A DNA stretch of 64,000 bases from Phenylobacterium sp. (GTDB taxonomy: Bacteria > Pseudomonadota > Alphaproteobacteria > Caulobacterales > Caulobacteraceae), in contig NZ_JAUYNW010000092.1 of NCBI RefSeq assembly GCF_030698145.1, forward strand, positions 1-64,000. Direction: 5' to 3'. Position numbers and translations under genes: made by a program. This document shows positions 18,309 to 28,012 of the stretch, in pieces. The first letter of the stretch is position 1, and each line of letters opens with the position of its first letter. The notes below the pieces were generated by a model. It did not search any database. It worked only from the letters and a program-made list of their open reading frames with translations, and was not told where the DNA came from.

Positions 18309-19034
18309 CTAGGCATGGGACCTGATCTCGTCGGCACGGGGCGGATAGGGAGCGACGGTCGCGTGATCGGCGGGCCGGCCGGCGATCTTGCTGGCGAAGC
18401 CGTGATTGACGTCGCGATGGTGAGCCTCGTCGGCGCGCACCGCCAGCACCACATCGCGCAGCGTCGCGTCGGCGGGCAGCTTCCAATAGCGCTTGGCGAT
18501 AGCGGGCGCGGGCACGTTGGGCGAGCGGCCCTCGTCGATCTCCTTGAGGTAGAGGGTGTAGCTGATCACCGCCTCTTCCTCGAAATAGCCGACGACGCGG
18601 TGGGCGGTGCGCGACGAGACCAGGTAGAGCAGGAAGAAGCCGAGATAGAAGATCCACTGGGCGAACAGGATGACCATCCGTTCGAAGAAGGTCGGCTTGG
18701 CGATCTCCACGAAGGTCATCAGGTGCATCCGCTCGTTCTCGGCCTCCTCCATCAGGGTGCGGATCCAGCCGTCGTCGTCGACCATGCGGCGCAGACAGGT
18801 GAGGTGCTGGATCGTCGCGCCCACCATGCCGGGCACAGCCGCCACCGTTTCCAGGACGATCGCGCGGTGGCCGTAACGCTTGGCGAAGAAGGTGTCGGCG
18901 CAAACCCGCAGCAGCTTGGTGAAGCCGAGTGCGAAACGATCTGAAAAGCCCACCGGCGTGTGATGGACCAGAGGCTCGGCGTCCCGTTCCTCGGCTCTGG
19001 CGAGCCTGTCGGGCGCGAGAATCGAATTGACCAT
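18309..19034 (-). CDS. aox: alternative oxidase (cyanide-insensitive ubiquinol oxidase)
   Basis: 241 aa; [49 protein letters not shown] di-iron motifs. Confidence 0.93.
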   Translation of the reverse strand: MVNSILAPDRLARAEERDAEPLVHHTPVGFSDRFALGFTKLLRVCADTFFAKRYGHRAIVLETVAAVPGMVGATIQHLTCLRRMVDDDGWIRTLMEEAENERMHLMTFVEIAKPTFFERMVILFAQWIFYLGFFLLYLVSSRTAHRVVGYFEEEAVISYTLYLKEIDEGRSPNVPAPAIAKRYWKLPADATLRDVVLAVRADEAHHRDVNHGFASKIAGRPADHATVAPYPPRADEIRSHA

Positions 19035-19299
19035 CTTGTTCAGTCCTTTCCGGACGCAGCCTGCCCGCCCGCCCGGTGAATGCCTGGAGGCCGGCGTGGA
19101 CTGGCGGCAGATTTCGAGCTTGAGGCGCGGGGCGACGCGGGCCGTCTCGCCGAGGCGTCGTCGGTAGGCCGTGAGCTATAGTGCAATTCGCAGGGCCGGC
19201 GCCTGTTCCCAATCTACTCCGCGGCTCCGCTTGGGGCCGAAGGCGGAACGAGACCATCGCCCACGGGTTTATTGAGCTCTCCAACCATAAGGACGCCCC

Positions 19300-19728
19300 A
19301 TGAAAGTCGCCGACGTCATGACCGCTCAGGTCGCCACCGCCCGCCCGACCGACAGCGTCCGCAAGGTCGCCGGCGTCATGGCCAATGTCGATTCCGGCGC
19401 CGTGCCCGTGGTCGAGGAAGACCGGGTGATCGGCCTTGTCACTGACCGCGACATCGTCCTTCGGGTGATCGCCGTGGGTGGGAACCTCGACACGCCGGTT
19501 TCGGAGGTGATGACCCCCGACGTCCAGTCCTGCAGCGAGGATGACAATGTCGCCGACGCCGCCGCCCAGATGGCGAGCCACCAGATCCGCCGCCTCGTCG
19601 TCACCGGCGAAAAGGGCAAGCTGGTCGGCATCCTGTCCCTCGGCGATATCGCGCTCGACTACGGCGCCAAACAGGTCGGCAAGACCCTCGAGGAGATCAG
19701 TGAGCCCACGTCGGAGGTGACGCACTAA
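19300..19728 (+). CDS. CBS domain-containing protein
   Basis: two CBS repeats: VADVMTAQVATARPTDSVRKVAGVM...IGLVTDRDIVLRV; VSEVMTPDVQSCSEDDNVADAAAQM...LVGILSLGDIAL. Confidence 0.93.
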   Translation: MKVADVMTAQVATARPTDSVRKVAGVMANVDSGAVPVVEEDRVIGLVTDRDIVLRVIAVGGNLDTPVSEVMTPDVQSCSEDDNVADAAAQMASHQIRRLVVTGEKGKLVGILSLGDIALDYGAKQVGKTLEEISEPTSEVTH

Positions 19729-19838
19729 CCCCTGATAACACCACAGGTAATGATTGAGTAACGGCCACGATCACACCGCAATCATGACCAAGCTTGCCCC
19801 CGCGCGTCGTGCGCGACATCGACGTCTGGGGGCAGGCC

Positions 19839-20618
19839 ATGGAGAAGTTCGGCGTTCGCATCTACGGCCTTGGGGCCGTGATCCTCGGGCTTCTGAGCCT
19901 GATCTCGGTGGACTTCGCCATGCAGTGGCAGCCGGTTCCGAAGGGCGTTCCGGGCCATACGGTTCTGGCCTATGCCAGCGGCGCGGCGATGATGGCCGCC
20001 GGCGTCGCGGTCCAACTGCCCCGCTTGTCCCGCTTCGGCGCGGCGGCGCTCGGCCTCCTCTATTTCACCTGGGTGGTCCTGCTGCACGCCCCTCGTGTGG
20101 CGGCCCATCCCACCAATATCGGCGCCTGGAATGGTGTCGCCGAGATCTCGGCGCTCGCCATGGCGGGCCTGGTCGGCTTCGCCCTGCTCTGGAACAACAC
20201 CGAGCGTGCGGCCGGGCTCTCCCGCGCCGGGCGGCTGGTGTTCGGCCTCTGTCCGCTGGTGTTCGGCCTAGCCCACTACACCTACGCCGAGTTCACCGCG
20301 TCGATGGTGCCGGCCTGGATTCCGCCGAACCAGCTCTTCTGGGCCTACGCCACCGGCACCTGCCACATCGCGGCCGCGCTCGGCATCCTCTCGGGCGTCC
20401 AGGCCAGGCTCGCCGCGCGGCTGCTCAGCGTGATGTTCGCGGGCTTCGTGGTCCTGCTGCACATCCCCAGGGTCTACGTCGACCCCGATAGCCGTCTCGA
20501 ATGGACCATGATGGCCATCGCCATCAGCCTGACCGGCGCGGCCTGGTCGGTGGCGGACTCAATCGGCAGACGGCCGGCCAAAGCGGCCTTGAACCCGGCG
20601 GCGGAGGGACTATCCTGA
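19839..20618 (+). CDS. DoxX-like integral membrane protein
   Basis: 259 aa from MEKFGVRIYGLGAVILGLLSLI; about 8 hydrophobic segments, internal repeat (WVVLLHAPRV / FVVLLHIPRV). Confidence 0.65.
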   Translation: MEKFGVRIYGLGAVILGLLSLISVDFAMQWQPVPKGVPGHTVLAYASGAAMMAAGVAVQLPRLSRFGAAALGLLYFTWVVLLHAPRVAAHPTNIGAWNGVAEISALAMAGLVGFALLWNNTERAAGLSRAGRLVFGLCPLVFGLAHYTYAEFTASMVPAWIPPNQLFWAYATGTCHIAAALGILSGVQARLAARLLSVMFAGFVVLLHIPRVYVDPDSRLEWTMMAIAISLTGAAWSVADSIGRRPAKAALNPAAEGLS

Positions 20619-20712
20619 AGGCTCCGGGCTGACGCGGGCGCCCGGGCAGACGGCTGGCCGTCCAAGACCCGCTCCTGAGAGTCCGGCTCCACGCCGGACA
20701 GGAGCGCGTGAG

Positions 20713-21768
20713 ATGGCTGACGGCAATTCCCAATCCTGCAAGGTGGCGATCGTCTGGCGCGGCGACGCTCAGGCCCGGCGCGAGGCCACGCCCGCGACCA
20801 GCCGCCAAAGGGCGGTGTTCGAGGCCCTGGCTCGCCACGGCGTCGCCGCCGAGGCCTGCGTCTACGCCGAGGACACGATCGACGAGGTCCGCGCGCAACT
20901 GCTGCGGATGGACGGCGTCCTCGTCTGGGTCGATCCCATCTCCGGCGGCCAGCGGCGCGACATGCTGGACGAGGTCCTACGCGAGGTCTCGGCGGCAGGC
21001 GTCGTGGTCAGCGCCCATCCCGACGTCATCCTCAAGATGGGCGTCAAGGAGGTGCTCTATCGGACCCGCGACCTGGGCTGGGGCGCCGACACCCAGCTCT
21101 ACGAGACCCGCGACGCCTTCGAGACCGAGTTCCCCGCGCGGCTGGAGGCCTCGGGCGCTCGGGTGCTGAAGCAGAACCGGGGCAATGGCGGCATCGGGGT
21201 CTGGAAGGTCGAGTTCCTCGACGCCGGCATGGCGCGCGTCCAGGAGGCGAGGGGCGAGGCCGAGCCCCGCATCCTGCCGCTGCGCGCCTTCCTCTACGAG
21301 TGCCGGGCCTATTTCGACGGCGGCGGCAAGCTGATCGACCAGGCCTTCCAGCCCCGCCTGCCGGAGGGGATGATCCGCTGCTACATGTCGGAGGACCTCG
21401 TCGTGGGCTTCGGACGCCAGATCATCCGCGGCCTGATGCCCGCCGACGCCGGCCCGCCAGGTCCCCGCATCATGTCGGGCCCCGGCCACCCCCCGTTCCA
21501 GGCCCTGCGCGCCCGAATGGAGGGCGACTGGACGCCCGCCATGGCCCGGCTGCTGGAGATCGAGGCCCTGCCGGTGATCTGGGACGCCGACTTCCTCTAC
21601 GGCCCCAAGGACGCGGCTGGCGAGGACACCTATGTCCTGTGCGAGATCAATGTCAGCTCGGTGTTCCCCATCCCCGACGAAGCGCCTGAGGAGCTGGCCA
21701 GGGCGATGGCGCGGCGCGTCGGATCAAAACCAGAACGCGCCGCTGACTCCCGGACCCAAACCCGCTAA
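20713..21768 (+). CDS. Cj0069 family protein (ATP-grasp-like)
   Basis: KVAIVWRGD...VLVWVDPISGG...VSAHPDVILKMGVKEVLYRTRDLGWG...KQNRGNGGIGVWKVE. Confidence 0.75.
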   Translation: MADGNSQSCKVAIVWRGDAQARREATPATSRQRAVFEALARHGVAAEACVYAEDTIDEVRAQLLRMDGVLVWVDPISGGQRRDMLDEVLREVSAAGVVVSAHPDVILKMGVKEVLYRTRDLGWGADTQLYETRDAFETEFPARLEASGARVLKQNRGNGGIGVWKVEFLDAGMARVQEARGEAEPRILPLRAFLYECRAYFDGGGKLIDQAFQPRLPEGMIRCYMSEDLVVGFGRQIIRGLMPADAGPPGPRIMSGPGHPPFQALRARMEGDWTPAMARLLEIEALPVIWDADFLYGPKDAAGEDTYVLCEINVSSVFPIPDEAPEELARAMARRVGSKPERAADSRTQTR

Positions 21769-21777
21769 TCGTTTCGG

Positions 21778-24579
21778 GTGAACGCGCTCTCCTCGAATCT
21801 CGACCTGGCCCCGGCCCTCGTCGTCCTGCCCGGCCCCCGCGCCGCGGCGGCCGATGCGACGCGGGCCGAGATGATCCGGGCGCCGGACGCGCGGGACCTG
21901 TTCGAGCACGGGCCGGTGCTGGTGGCCCATGCGTCCATGACCGCCAAGCGGCTGGGGCTGCACGCGCCGGGGCGCTCGCCCGGCCTGTTCGACGCCCTGG
22001 AGCTGTTCGCCTTCACGCGGCCCGCCAGGTTCTGCGCGCCCTCGGCGGCGGGCATGGCCCTGGCGCTGGGGCTGCCCGAGCCCAAGGGCGCGACCGCCCA
22101 GGCCGCGGCGTTACTGCAGGCTTGCCGGCTGCTGCTGGCCGAACTGGCCGCCTCGCCCGAGCCCAGCCGCGAGGAGGCCCTGGCCGTGGCCGAGACCCTG
22201 GCCCGCGCCGGCTGGGCCTGGGGGCTTGCGGTGGTCGCCGCCCTGCGCTCTGCCCCGGTGGGCAACCAGTTCCGCACCTCGGGCCTCGACGTCTGGAGCC
22301 GGATCGCCGAGTGGGAGGATTCGGCCCCGCCCGGCGAGGCGACCTCCAAGCCCTTCACGCCCGAACAGTCCTCCGCCCGCCTGGCCGAACTGCTGCAGCG
22401 CGCCGGCCTTGACGAGGCCCGTCCCGCCCAGTCGGAGTTCGCCGCCGAGGCCGCCTTTGCCTTCCAGCCGCGCGAGCGCGAGGGCGAGCCGCGCATGATG
22501 TTGGCCGAGGCCGGCACCGGCATCGGCAAGACCCTGGGCTACCTGGCGCCGGCCTCGCTGTGGGCCGAGGCCAACGGGCCGGCGGTCTGGGTCTCGACCT
22601 ACACCCGCGCCCTGCAGCGGCAGATCGAGCGCGAGAGCCACGCCATCTATCCGGACCCCAAGGTTCGGGCGAAGAAGGCCGTGGTCCGCAAGGGGCGCGA
22701 GAACTATCTCTGCCTGCTGAATTTCCAGGACGTGGCCAACACCGCCCAGATGGGCGGGGCCGACCTGATCGGCATGGGCCTGGCCGCCCGCTGGGCGCGG
22801 GCCACCCGCGACGGCGACATGACCGGCGGCGACTTCCCGGCTTGGCTGCCCACCCTGTTCGCGGTGCCGCCCGCCGCCCAGGCCAGCTCCGCCAACCTGG
22901 TGGATCGGCGCGGCGAGTGCATCCACGCCGGCTGCTCCCATTACCGCACCTGTTTCGTGGAGAAGGCGATCCGGGGGTCGCGCAAGGCCGACCTGGTGAT
23001 CGCCAACCACGCCCTGGTCCTGACCCAGGCCGCCTTCGACGGCGCCCGGGCGGCGCGGGGCTCCAAGGCCGACGGGGAGACCACCCAGCTCAAGCGCATC
23101 GTCTTCGACGAGGGCCACCACCTGTTCGACGCCGCCGACGCGGCCTTTTCCGCCGCGCTCTCCGGGGCGGAGTCGGCCGAGATGCGCCGCTGGATCCGCG
23201 GGCCGGAGGGGCGCGGCCGCCGGGGCCGGGGACTGGAAGCCCGCCTGATGGACATGCTGGGCGACCGCGAGGACGCGCGCCGGGCGTTGACGGATGCGTT
23301 GAACGCCGCGACCGCCTTGCCGGGTGAAGGTTGGTCCGGCCGCATCGCCCCGCCCAATGGCGAGGTGAACCCCATCGGGCCCATCGAGTCCTTCCTGGTG
23401 GCGATGATCGAGCAGCTTCGCGCGCGCTCGGCCGCCTCCGAGATCGGCATGGAGTGCGCCGCCCGGCCGGCGCTCGACCTGGTGCGCGTCACCGCCCGCG
23501 ACGCGGCCGTGGCGCTGGCCAAGATCGAGGCCCCGCTGCTGGCCCTCGCCCGCCACCTGGAGGACCTGCTGGACGAGGAGGCCGCCCAGATCGTCACCAG
23601 CGACCGGGGCCGGATCGAGGGCGCCCTGCGCGGCCTCGACCGCCGCTGCCGCATGACCCTGCCGGCCTGGCGCTCGATGCTGCAGGCCATCGACGAGAAC
23701 AGCGACGATGATCCCGACTTCGTCGACTGGTTCGACGCCACCTTCCTCTATGGCCGGGTGGTGGACGCCGCCAGCCGCCGCCACTGGGTCGATCCGACCG
23801 AGCCCCTGACCAACGCCGTCATCGCGCCGGCGCATGGGGTGCTGGTGACCAGCGCCACCCTGTCGGACTCCGCCCTGGACGATCCCTTCGCGCTCGCGGA
23901 GATGCGCACCGGCGCCGCGCGCCTGCCCGAGCGGCCCAAGACGCTGAAGCTCGCCTCGCCCTTCGACTATGCCGCCAACAGCCGGGCCTATGTGGTCACC
24001 GATGTCGGCCGCGACGACCCGCGCCAGGTGGCCGCGGCCATGCGCGAGCTGTTCCTGGCGGCCGGGGGCGGGGGCGTGGGCCTGTTCACCGCCATCCGCC
24101 GCCTGCGCGCGGTGCATGAGCGGATCGCCGCGCCTCTGGCCGACAAGGGCTTGGCGCTCTACGCCCAGCACGTGGACCCCCTGGAGGTCGGCGCTCTGGT
24201 CGACATCTTCCGGGCGGAGATGGACTCCTGCCTGCTGGGCACCGACGCCGTGCGGGACGGCGTCGACGTGCCGGGGCGCAGCCTGCGCCTGCTGGTTTTC
24301 GACCGGGTGCCGTGGCCCCGGCCCGACATCCTGCACAAGGCCCGCCGGGTCCGGTTCGGCGGCAAGACCTATGACGACAGCGTGGCCCGCAACCGCATCA
24401 GCCAGGCCTTCGGCCGCCTGATCCGCCGGGCCGACGACAAGGGCGTTTTCGTGATGCTGGACGCCTCGTCCCCGAGCCGCCTGTTCACCGGCCTGCCGCA
24501 GGGCGTGCGGGTGGATCGGCTTGGGCTGGTCGAGACCATCGAGGCGATCACCGAGTTCCTCGGGACGCCGGAGAGCTAG
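21778..24579 (+). CDS. DinG-type ATP-dependent DNA helicase
   Basis: 933 aa, GTG start; MLAEAGTGIGKTLGYLAPA Walker A, FDEGHHLFD (DEGH), C-terminal RISQAFGRLIRRADDKGVFVMLD. Confidence 0.93.
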   Translation: MNALSSNLDLAPALVVLPGPRAAAADATRAEMIRAPDARDLFEHGPVLVAHASMTAKRLGLHAPGRSPGLFDALELFAFTRPARFCAPSAAGMALALGLPEPKGATAQAAALLQACRLLLAELAASPEPSREEALAVAETLARAGWAWGLAVVAALRSAPVGNQFRTSGLDVWSRIAEWEDSAPPGEATSKPFTPEQSSARLAELLQRAGLDEARPAQSEFAAEAAFAFQPREREGEPRMMLAEAGTGIGKTLGYLAPASLWAEANGPAVWVSTYTRALQRQIERESHAIYPDPKVRAKKAVVRKGRENYLCLLNFQDVANTAQMGGADLIGMGLAARWARATRDGDMTGGDFPAWLPTLFAVPPAAQASSANLVDRRGECIHAGCSHYRTCFVEKAIRGSRKADLVIANHALVLTQAAFDGARAARGSKADGETTQLKRIVFDEGHHLFDAADAAFSAALSGAESAEMRRWIRGPEGRGRRGRGLEARLMDMLGDREDARRALTDALNAATALPGEGWSGRIAPPNGEVNPIGPIESFLVAMIEQLRARSAASEIGMECAARPALDLVRVTARDAAVALAKIEAPLLALARHLEDLLDEEAAQIVTSDRGRIEGALRGLDRRCRMTLPAWRSMLQAIDENSDDDPDFVDWFDATFLYGRVVDAASRRHWVDPTEPLTNAVIAPAHGVLVTSATLSDSALDDPFALAEMRTGAARLPERPKTLKLASPFDYAANSRAYVVTDVGRDDPRQVAAAMRELFLAAGGGGVGLFTAIRRLRAVHERIAAPLADKGLALYAQHVDPLEVGALVDIFRAEMDSCLLGTDAVRDGVDVPGRSLRLLVFDRVPWPRPDILHKARRVRFGGKTYDDSVARNRISQAFGRLIRRADDKGVFVMLDASSPSRLFTGLPQGVRVDRLGLVETIEAITEFLGTPES

Positions 24580-24598
24580 GGTCGATCATCAACCAGAT

Positions 24599-24740
24599 GC
24601 TCCCCTGCTGGGGGAGCTGTCGGCGCAGCCGACTGAGGGGGACTTTGACGCTTGTTTGTGGGTTTCATCCCCCGCCGTCACGGCGCCGAAAGAGGCGACG
24701 CGCCACCTCCCCCTAACCGCGCTGCGCGCTGGGGGAGGAT
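24599..24740. repeat. intergenic palindromic repeat element
   Basis: gctcccctgctgggggagc + gtcggcgcagccgac hairpins, distal ccacctccccctaaccgcgctgcgcgctgggggagg. Confidence 0.75.
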
Positions 24741-24752
24741 CTAGGCCGCCGC

Positions 24753-25709
24753 CTATGCCGCCCGAAGCTGCTCGAACAGGTCCGCCGGATGAGGCGAGCT
24801 ATAGGCCGTGACGCCGAGTTCCTTGCGCAGAGCCTCCAGCGGCCGGTTCCAGATGGCTTCCCAGTCCAGACCGATCAGGGGCGGGGTCTCGCGGCCGTGG
24901 GTCCAGGCCGTGAGGATGGTGTCGAGGAACAGGGGCAGGGCCGCCGGCTGGGTCGCGGCGATCTTGGTGAGGACCACCGCCAGGAACATCGAGGAATAGT
25001 GGTGCCCGAACTGGGCCATCTGGAAGGCCGAGATCGCCACCTCGTGCAGGGCGGTCGTGCGGTAGCCGGCCAGTAGGTGCCAGAGGTCGTGGCACTGCAG
25101 GATGCGGGCGTTGAGATAGTCGAGCGGGGCGGGCAGGCCTGCGAGGCCCAGGGCTTCGCGGTCGAGCACTTCCAGATCGAAGCCGTTGTCGACGATCAGG
25201 GCGTGGAATTCGCCGCCCAGCGAGTCGCGCGGGCACCGCGCCAGGGTCTCCAGGGTGAACTTGCGCGGGTAGCCCGCCGCCGCGGCCTGAGCCACCCCGG
25301 CATAGGCGCCGGCCATGGCGGCGACGCGCAGGCTGAAGGCGGGGGCGAGCCGGCCGGCCAGGTCGGCGGTGCGGGCGGTGACGTCGAGCGCGTCCTTGCC
25401 CCCGACGGTGTCGAGGGCCCGGGCCCAGAACTCGGTCCAGAACTCAGGCGCCGGCTTATCGGTCCCGGCCGGGGCCTCGACCAGGAGCCCGCGAGGCTGC
25501 CAGCCCAGCCAGCCCACGGCCGCGCCGTCATAGATCGTGGTCAGGTGCTCCGGCGCGACGGCGGCGACGTGCACACACAGCGCGGCCAGTTGCAGCCCAG
25601 CCGGAGCTTCCCCGGCCTTCAGGGCCATGGCCAGCCGCTGGGCCTCGGCGGCGTCGCCGCCGCAGGTGGCCTGGTCCTCGAAGCGCTCTCGCGCCTGCGG
25701 GTCGATCAT
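24753..25709 (-). CDS. coq4: Coq4 family protein (ubiquinone biosynthesis)
   Basis: 318 aa; CHDLWHLLAGYRTTALHE matches HDxxH-x11-E Coq4 metal-binding motif. Confidence 0.88.
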   Translation of the reverse strand: MIDPQARERFEDQATCGGDAAEAQRLAMALKAGEAPAGLQLAALCVHVAAVAPEHLTTIYDGAAVGWLGWQPRGLLVEAPAGTDKPAPEFWTEFWARALDTVGGKDALDVTARTADLAGRLAPAFSLRVAAMAGAYAGVAQAAAAGYPRKFTLETLARCPRDSLGGEFHALIVDNGFDLEVLDREALGLAGLPAPLDYLNARILQCHDLWHLLAGYRTTALHEVAISAFQMAQFGHHYSSMFLAVVLTKIAATQPAALPLFLDTILTAWTHGRETPPLIGLDWEAIWNRPLEALRKELGVTAYSSPHPADLFEQLRAA

Positions 25710-25791
25710 GGCCGCCTCCCTGACGCAGGCTGTTGAGGAGAGTGAGCCTACCATTCCCGAACGGAAATCAATCTGCCCCGCTTGCCAGGAC

Positions 25792-25805
25792 TGACACCGG
25801 TGTCA
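25792..25805. promoter_or_regulatory. perfect 14-bp palindrome TGACACCGGTGTCA, candidate LacI-family operator
   Basis: 34 bp upstream of the pectate lyase ATG at 25839; central CG-symmetric palindrome. Confidence 0.6.
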
Positions 25806-25838
25806 TTATGCGGCCAACCCAGACACCAGGGAGACTCC

Positions 25839-27437
25839 ATGCTCGCGACCAGACGGCTCATCCTCGCGACCCTGGCCGCCGGTCTGGCGCTGCCGGCCCA
25901 GGCGGCCGATGGCCCCTCCCGCGCGCAGGTGCTGGCGGCCATGAAGCGGGCGACCGCCTTCATGACGGACAAGGCCGCCGTCCATGGCGGCTACGTCTGG
26001 TCCTACCTGCCGGACTTCTCGCGCCGCTGGGGGGAGCTGGAGGCCAAGCCGACCATGGTCTGGGTGCAGCCGCCGGGCACCGGGACCATGGGCCACCTGT
26101 TCCTCGACGCCTATCACGCCACCGGCGATGACTTTTACTACGCCGCCGCGACCCAGGCGGCCCAGGCCCTGATGGACGGCCAGCTCCCGTCCGGCGGCTG
26201 GAACTACCTGATCGACTTCGGCGGCGAGGCGTCCAAGGCCGACTGGTACGCCACCACCGGCGCCAACGCCTGGCGGATGGAGGAATTCCAGCACGACTGG
26301 AGCAACGGCACCTTCGACGACGCCGGGACTTCTGAGGCCATGCAATTCCTGCTGCGGCTCTATCTCGAGAAGCGCGATCCCCGCTTCAAGCCGGCCCTGG
26401 ATCGCGCGGTCGGCTTCGTGCTGGACAGCCAGTATCCCAACGGCGGCTGGCCGCAGCGCTGGCCGGCCGGGCGGCCGTTCGCCGCCCATGGCGCGGACTA
26501 TACGGGCCACATCACCTTCAATGACGACGTGGCCGGGGAGAACATCAAGTTCCTGGTCATGCTGAACCAGACCCTAGGCGATCCACGCGCGGCCGGCGCG
26601 ATCCGCCGGGCCATGGATGTGTTCCTGATCACACAGCAACCGGCGCCCCAGGCCGGATGGGGCCTGCAGCACAGCCTGGCCGACCTCAAGCCCGTCGCCG
26701 CCCGCAGCTACGAGCCCAGGGCGTTGGCCACCCACACCACGGCGACCAATGTCGAGCAGCTCATGAACTTCTTCGAGCTGACCGGCGATCCGAAGTACCT
26801 GGCCCGCGTGCCCGAGGCTCTGGACTGGCTGGCCAAGGTCGCCCTGCCGGAACCCCGGAACGGCCGCACCCATCCGACCTTCATCGAGATCGGGACCGAC
26901 CGGCCGCTCTATGTCCACCGCCGCGGCTCCAATGTCGTTAACGGCGCCTACTATGTGGACGGCAGTCCGGAGAAGACGCTGGGCCACTACGGCGCCTTCC
27001 GGGCGGTGAAGGTCGAGGCCCTGCGCAGGCGCTACGAGAAGCTCAAGGCCACGCCCCCCGATAAGCTGGCCGCGAACTCGCCCCTGACCCACAAGGGCCC
27101 GTTGCCGCGCTATTTCGCAAACCAGGATCTGGCGACCTCCGACCTCAACGGCGGCCAGTCCCTGGCCCCGCTCAAGGCCTCGCTCGAGGAAGCCGCACGC
27201 CTGGTGGCGGGCCTGAACGCGGAGGGTTGGTGGCCGACGCCCCTGGTCGCCACCAGCCATCCCTATAAGGGCCCGGGTCCCGCCACGCCGACACCGGGCG
27301 ACTACGCGACGACTCATGGGGGCGACGCCTACGACACCTCGCCCTATCCCACCGACACCCCGGTCATGGGCATCTCGACCTCGGCCTTCATCAAGAACAT
27401 GGGCCTGTTGATCGGGCAGTTGGACGCGGGCGGGTAG
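25839..27437 (+). CDS. pectate lyase (PL10-like), secreted
   Basis: signal peptide MLATRRLILATLAAGLALPAQA; SGGWNYLIDF, NGTFDDAGTSEAMQFLL, QYPNGGWPQRWP, HITFNDDV. Confidence 0.85.
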   Translation: MLATRRLILATLAAGLALPAQAADGPSRAQVLAAMKRATAFMTDKAAVHGGYVWSYLPDFSRRWGELEAKPTMVWVQPPGTGTMGHLFLDAYHATGDDFYYAAATQAAQALMDGQLPSGGWNYLIDFGGEASKADWYATTGANAWRMEEFQHDWSNGTFDDAGTSEAMQFLLRLYLEKRDPRFKPALDRAVGFVLDSQYPNGGWPQRWPAGRPFAAHGADYTGHITFNDDVAGENIKFLVMLNQTLGDPRAAGAIRRAMDVFLITQQPAPQAGWGLQHSLADLKPVAARSYEPRALATHTTATNVEQLMNFFELTGDPKYLARVPEALDWLAKVALPEPRNGRTHPTFIEIGTDRPLYVHRRGSNVVNGAYYVDGSPEKTLGHYGAFRAVKVEALRRRYEKLKATPPDKLAANSPLTHKGPLPRYFANQDLATSDLNGGQSLAPLKASLEEAARLVAGLNAEGWWPTPLVATSHPYKGPGPATPTPGDYATTHGGDAYDTSPYPTDTPVMGISTSAFIKNMGLLIGQLDAGG

Positions 27438-27465
27438 GGTTCGGGCTCAGTAGGGTGACGTCACG

Positions 27466-27516
27466 ATCCTTCTCACCTTGCCGGAGAAGGTGGCCCCGCA
27501 GGGGGTCGGATGAGGG
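27466..27516. repeat. intergenic palindromic repeat (short, single-ended copy)
   Basis: ccttctcaccttgccggagaaggtggccccgcagggggtcggatgagggg. Confidence 0.65.
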
Positions 27517-27623
27517 GTCTCACCGCCCTCCCGATTCGGACCGTGAGTGACGCCCGCTTGGCGACGCGCCGCTTCCTGCACGCTGTTGGCTAAACCCGTT
27601 CAGTCCAGAGTAGCTTTCCGCCC

Positions 27624-27854
27624 TCACAGATTTCGACCCGGAGGCCATGGCTCGTAGCCATGCAACGGGCGCGGGATACGCTCGCCCGTGGATGGCCGAT
27701 AAGCGCCGTCCGGTTTCAACCGCTCCTCATCACGCAACCGTTCTATCCGCAAGCGCTCGATGGGGTCGCTCGTCCGTTCAAGGAGCAGCCTGAAGAGTTC
27801 GATGTTGGATTGCCGTAGCTCGCTGGGCGTCATTGCGACTGCCCTCATAGGCAA
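27624..27854 (-). CDS. hypothetical small protein
   Basis: 76 aa; Arg/Glu-rich helical ORF SELRQSNIELFRLLLERTSDPIERLRIERLRDEERLKPDGAYRP. Confidence 0.45.
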   Translation of the reverse strand: MPMRAVAMTPSELRQSNIELFRLLLERTSDPIERLRIERLRDEERLKPDGAYRPSTGERIPRPLHGYEPWPPGRNL

Positions 27855-28012
27855 GAAAACGACACCCTCATTAGGGCATGGCGGAGCGCTTCGTTCCCTC
27901 CGCCAACTCGCCTTTCACGTTTAGGCGCCTTGCATCGGCTCCGAAGCGGGCGTTGCATCGGACTTGGAGGCGTCGGCTTCCGTGCGGACGCCCCGTTCAC
28001 GGAGGACAGGTC

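Noticed and set aside
22111-24336. 741-aa minus-strand ORF
   Set aside because: Antisense shadow of the DinG-type helicase gene
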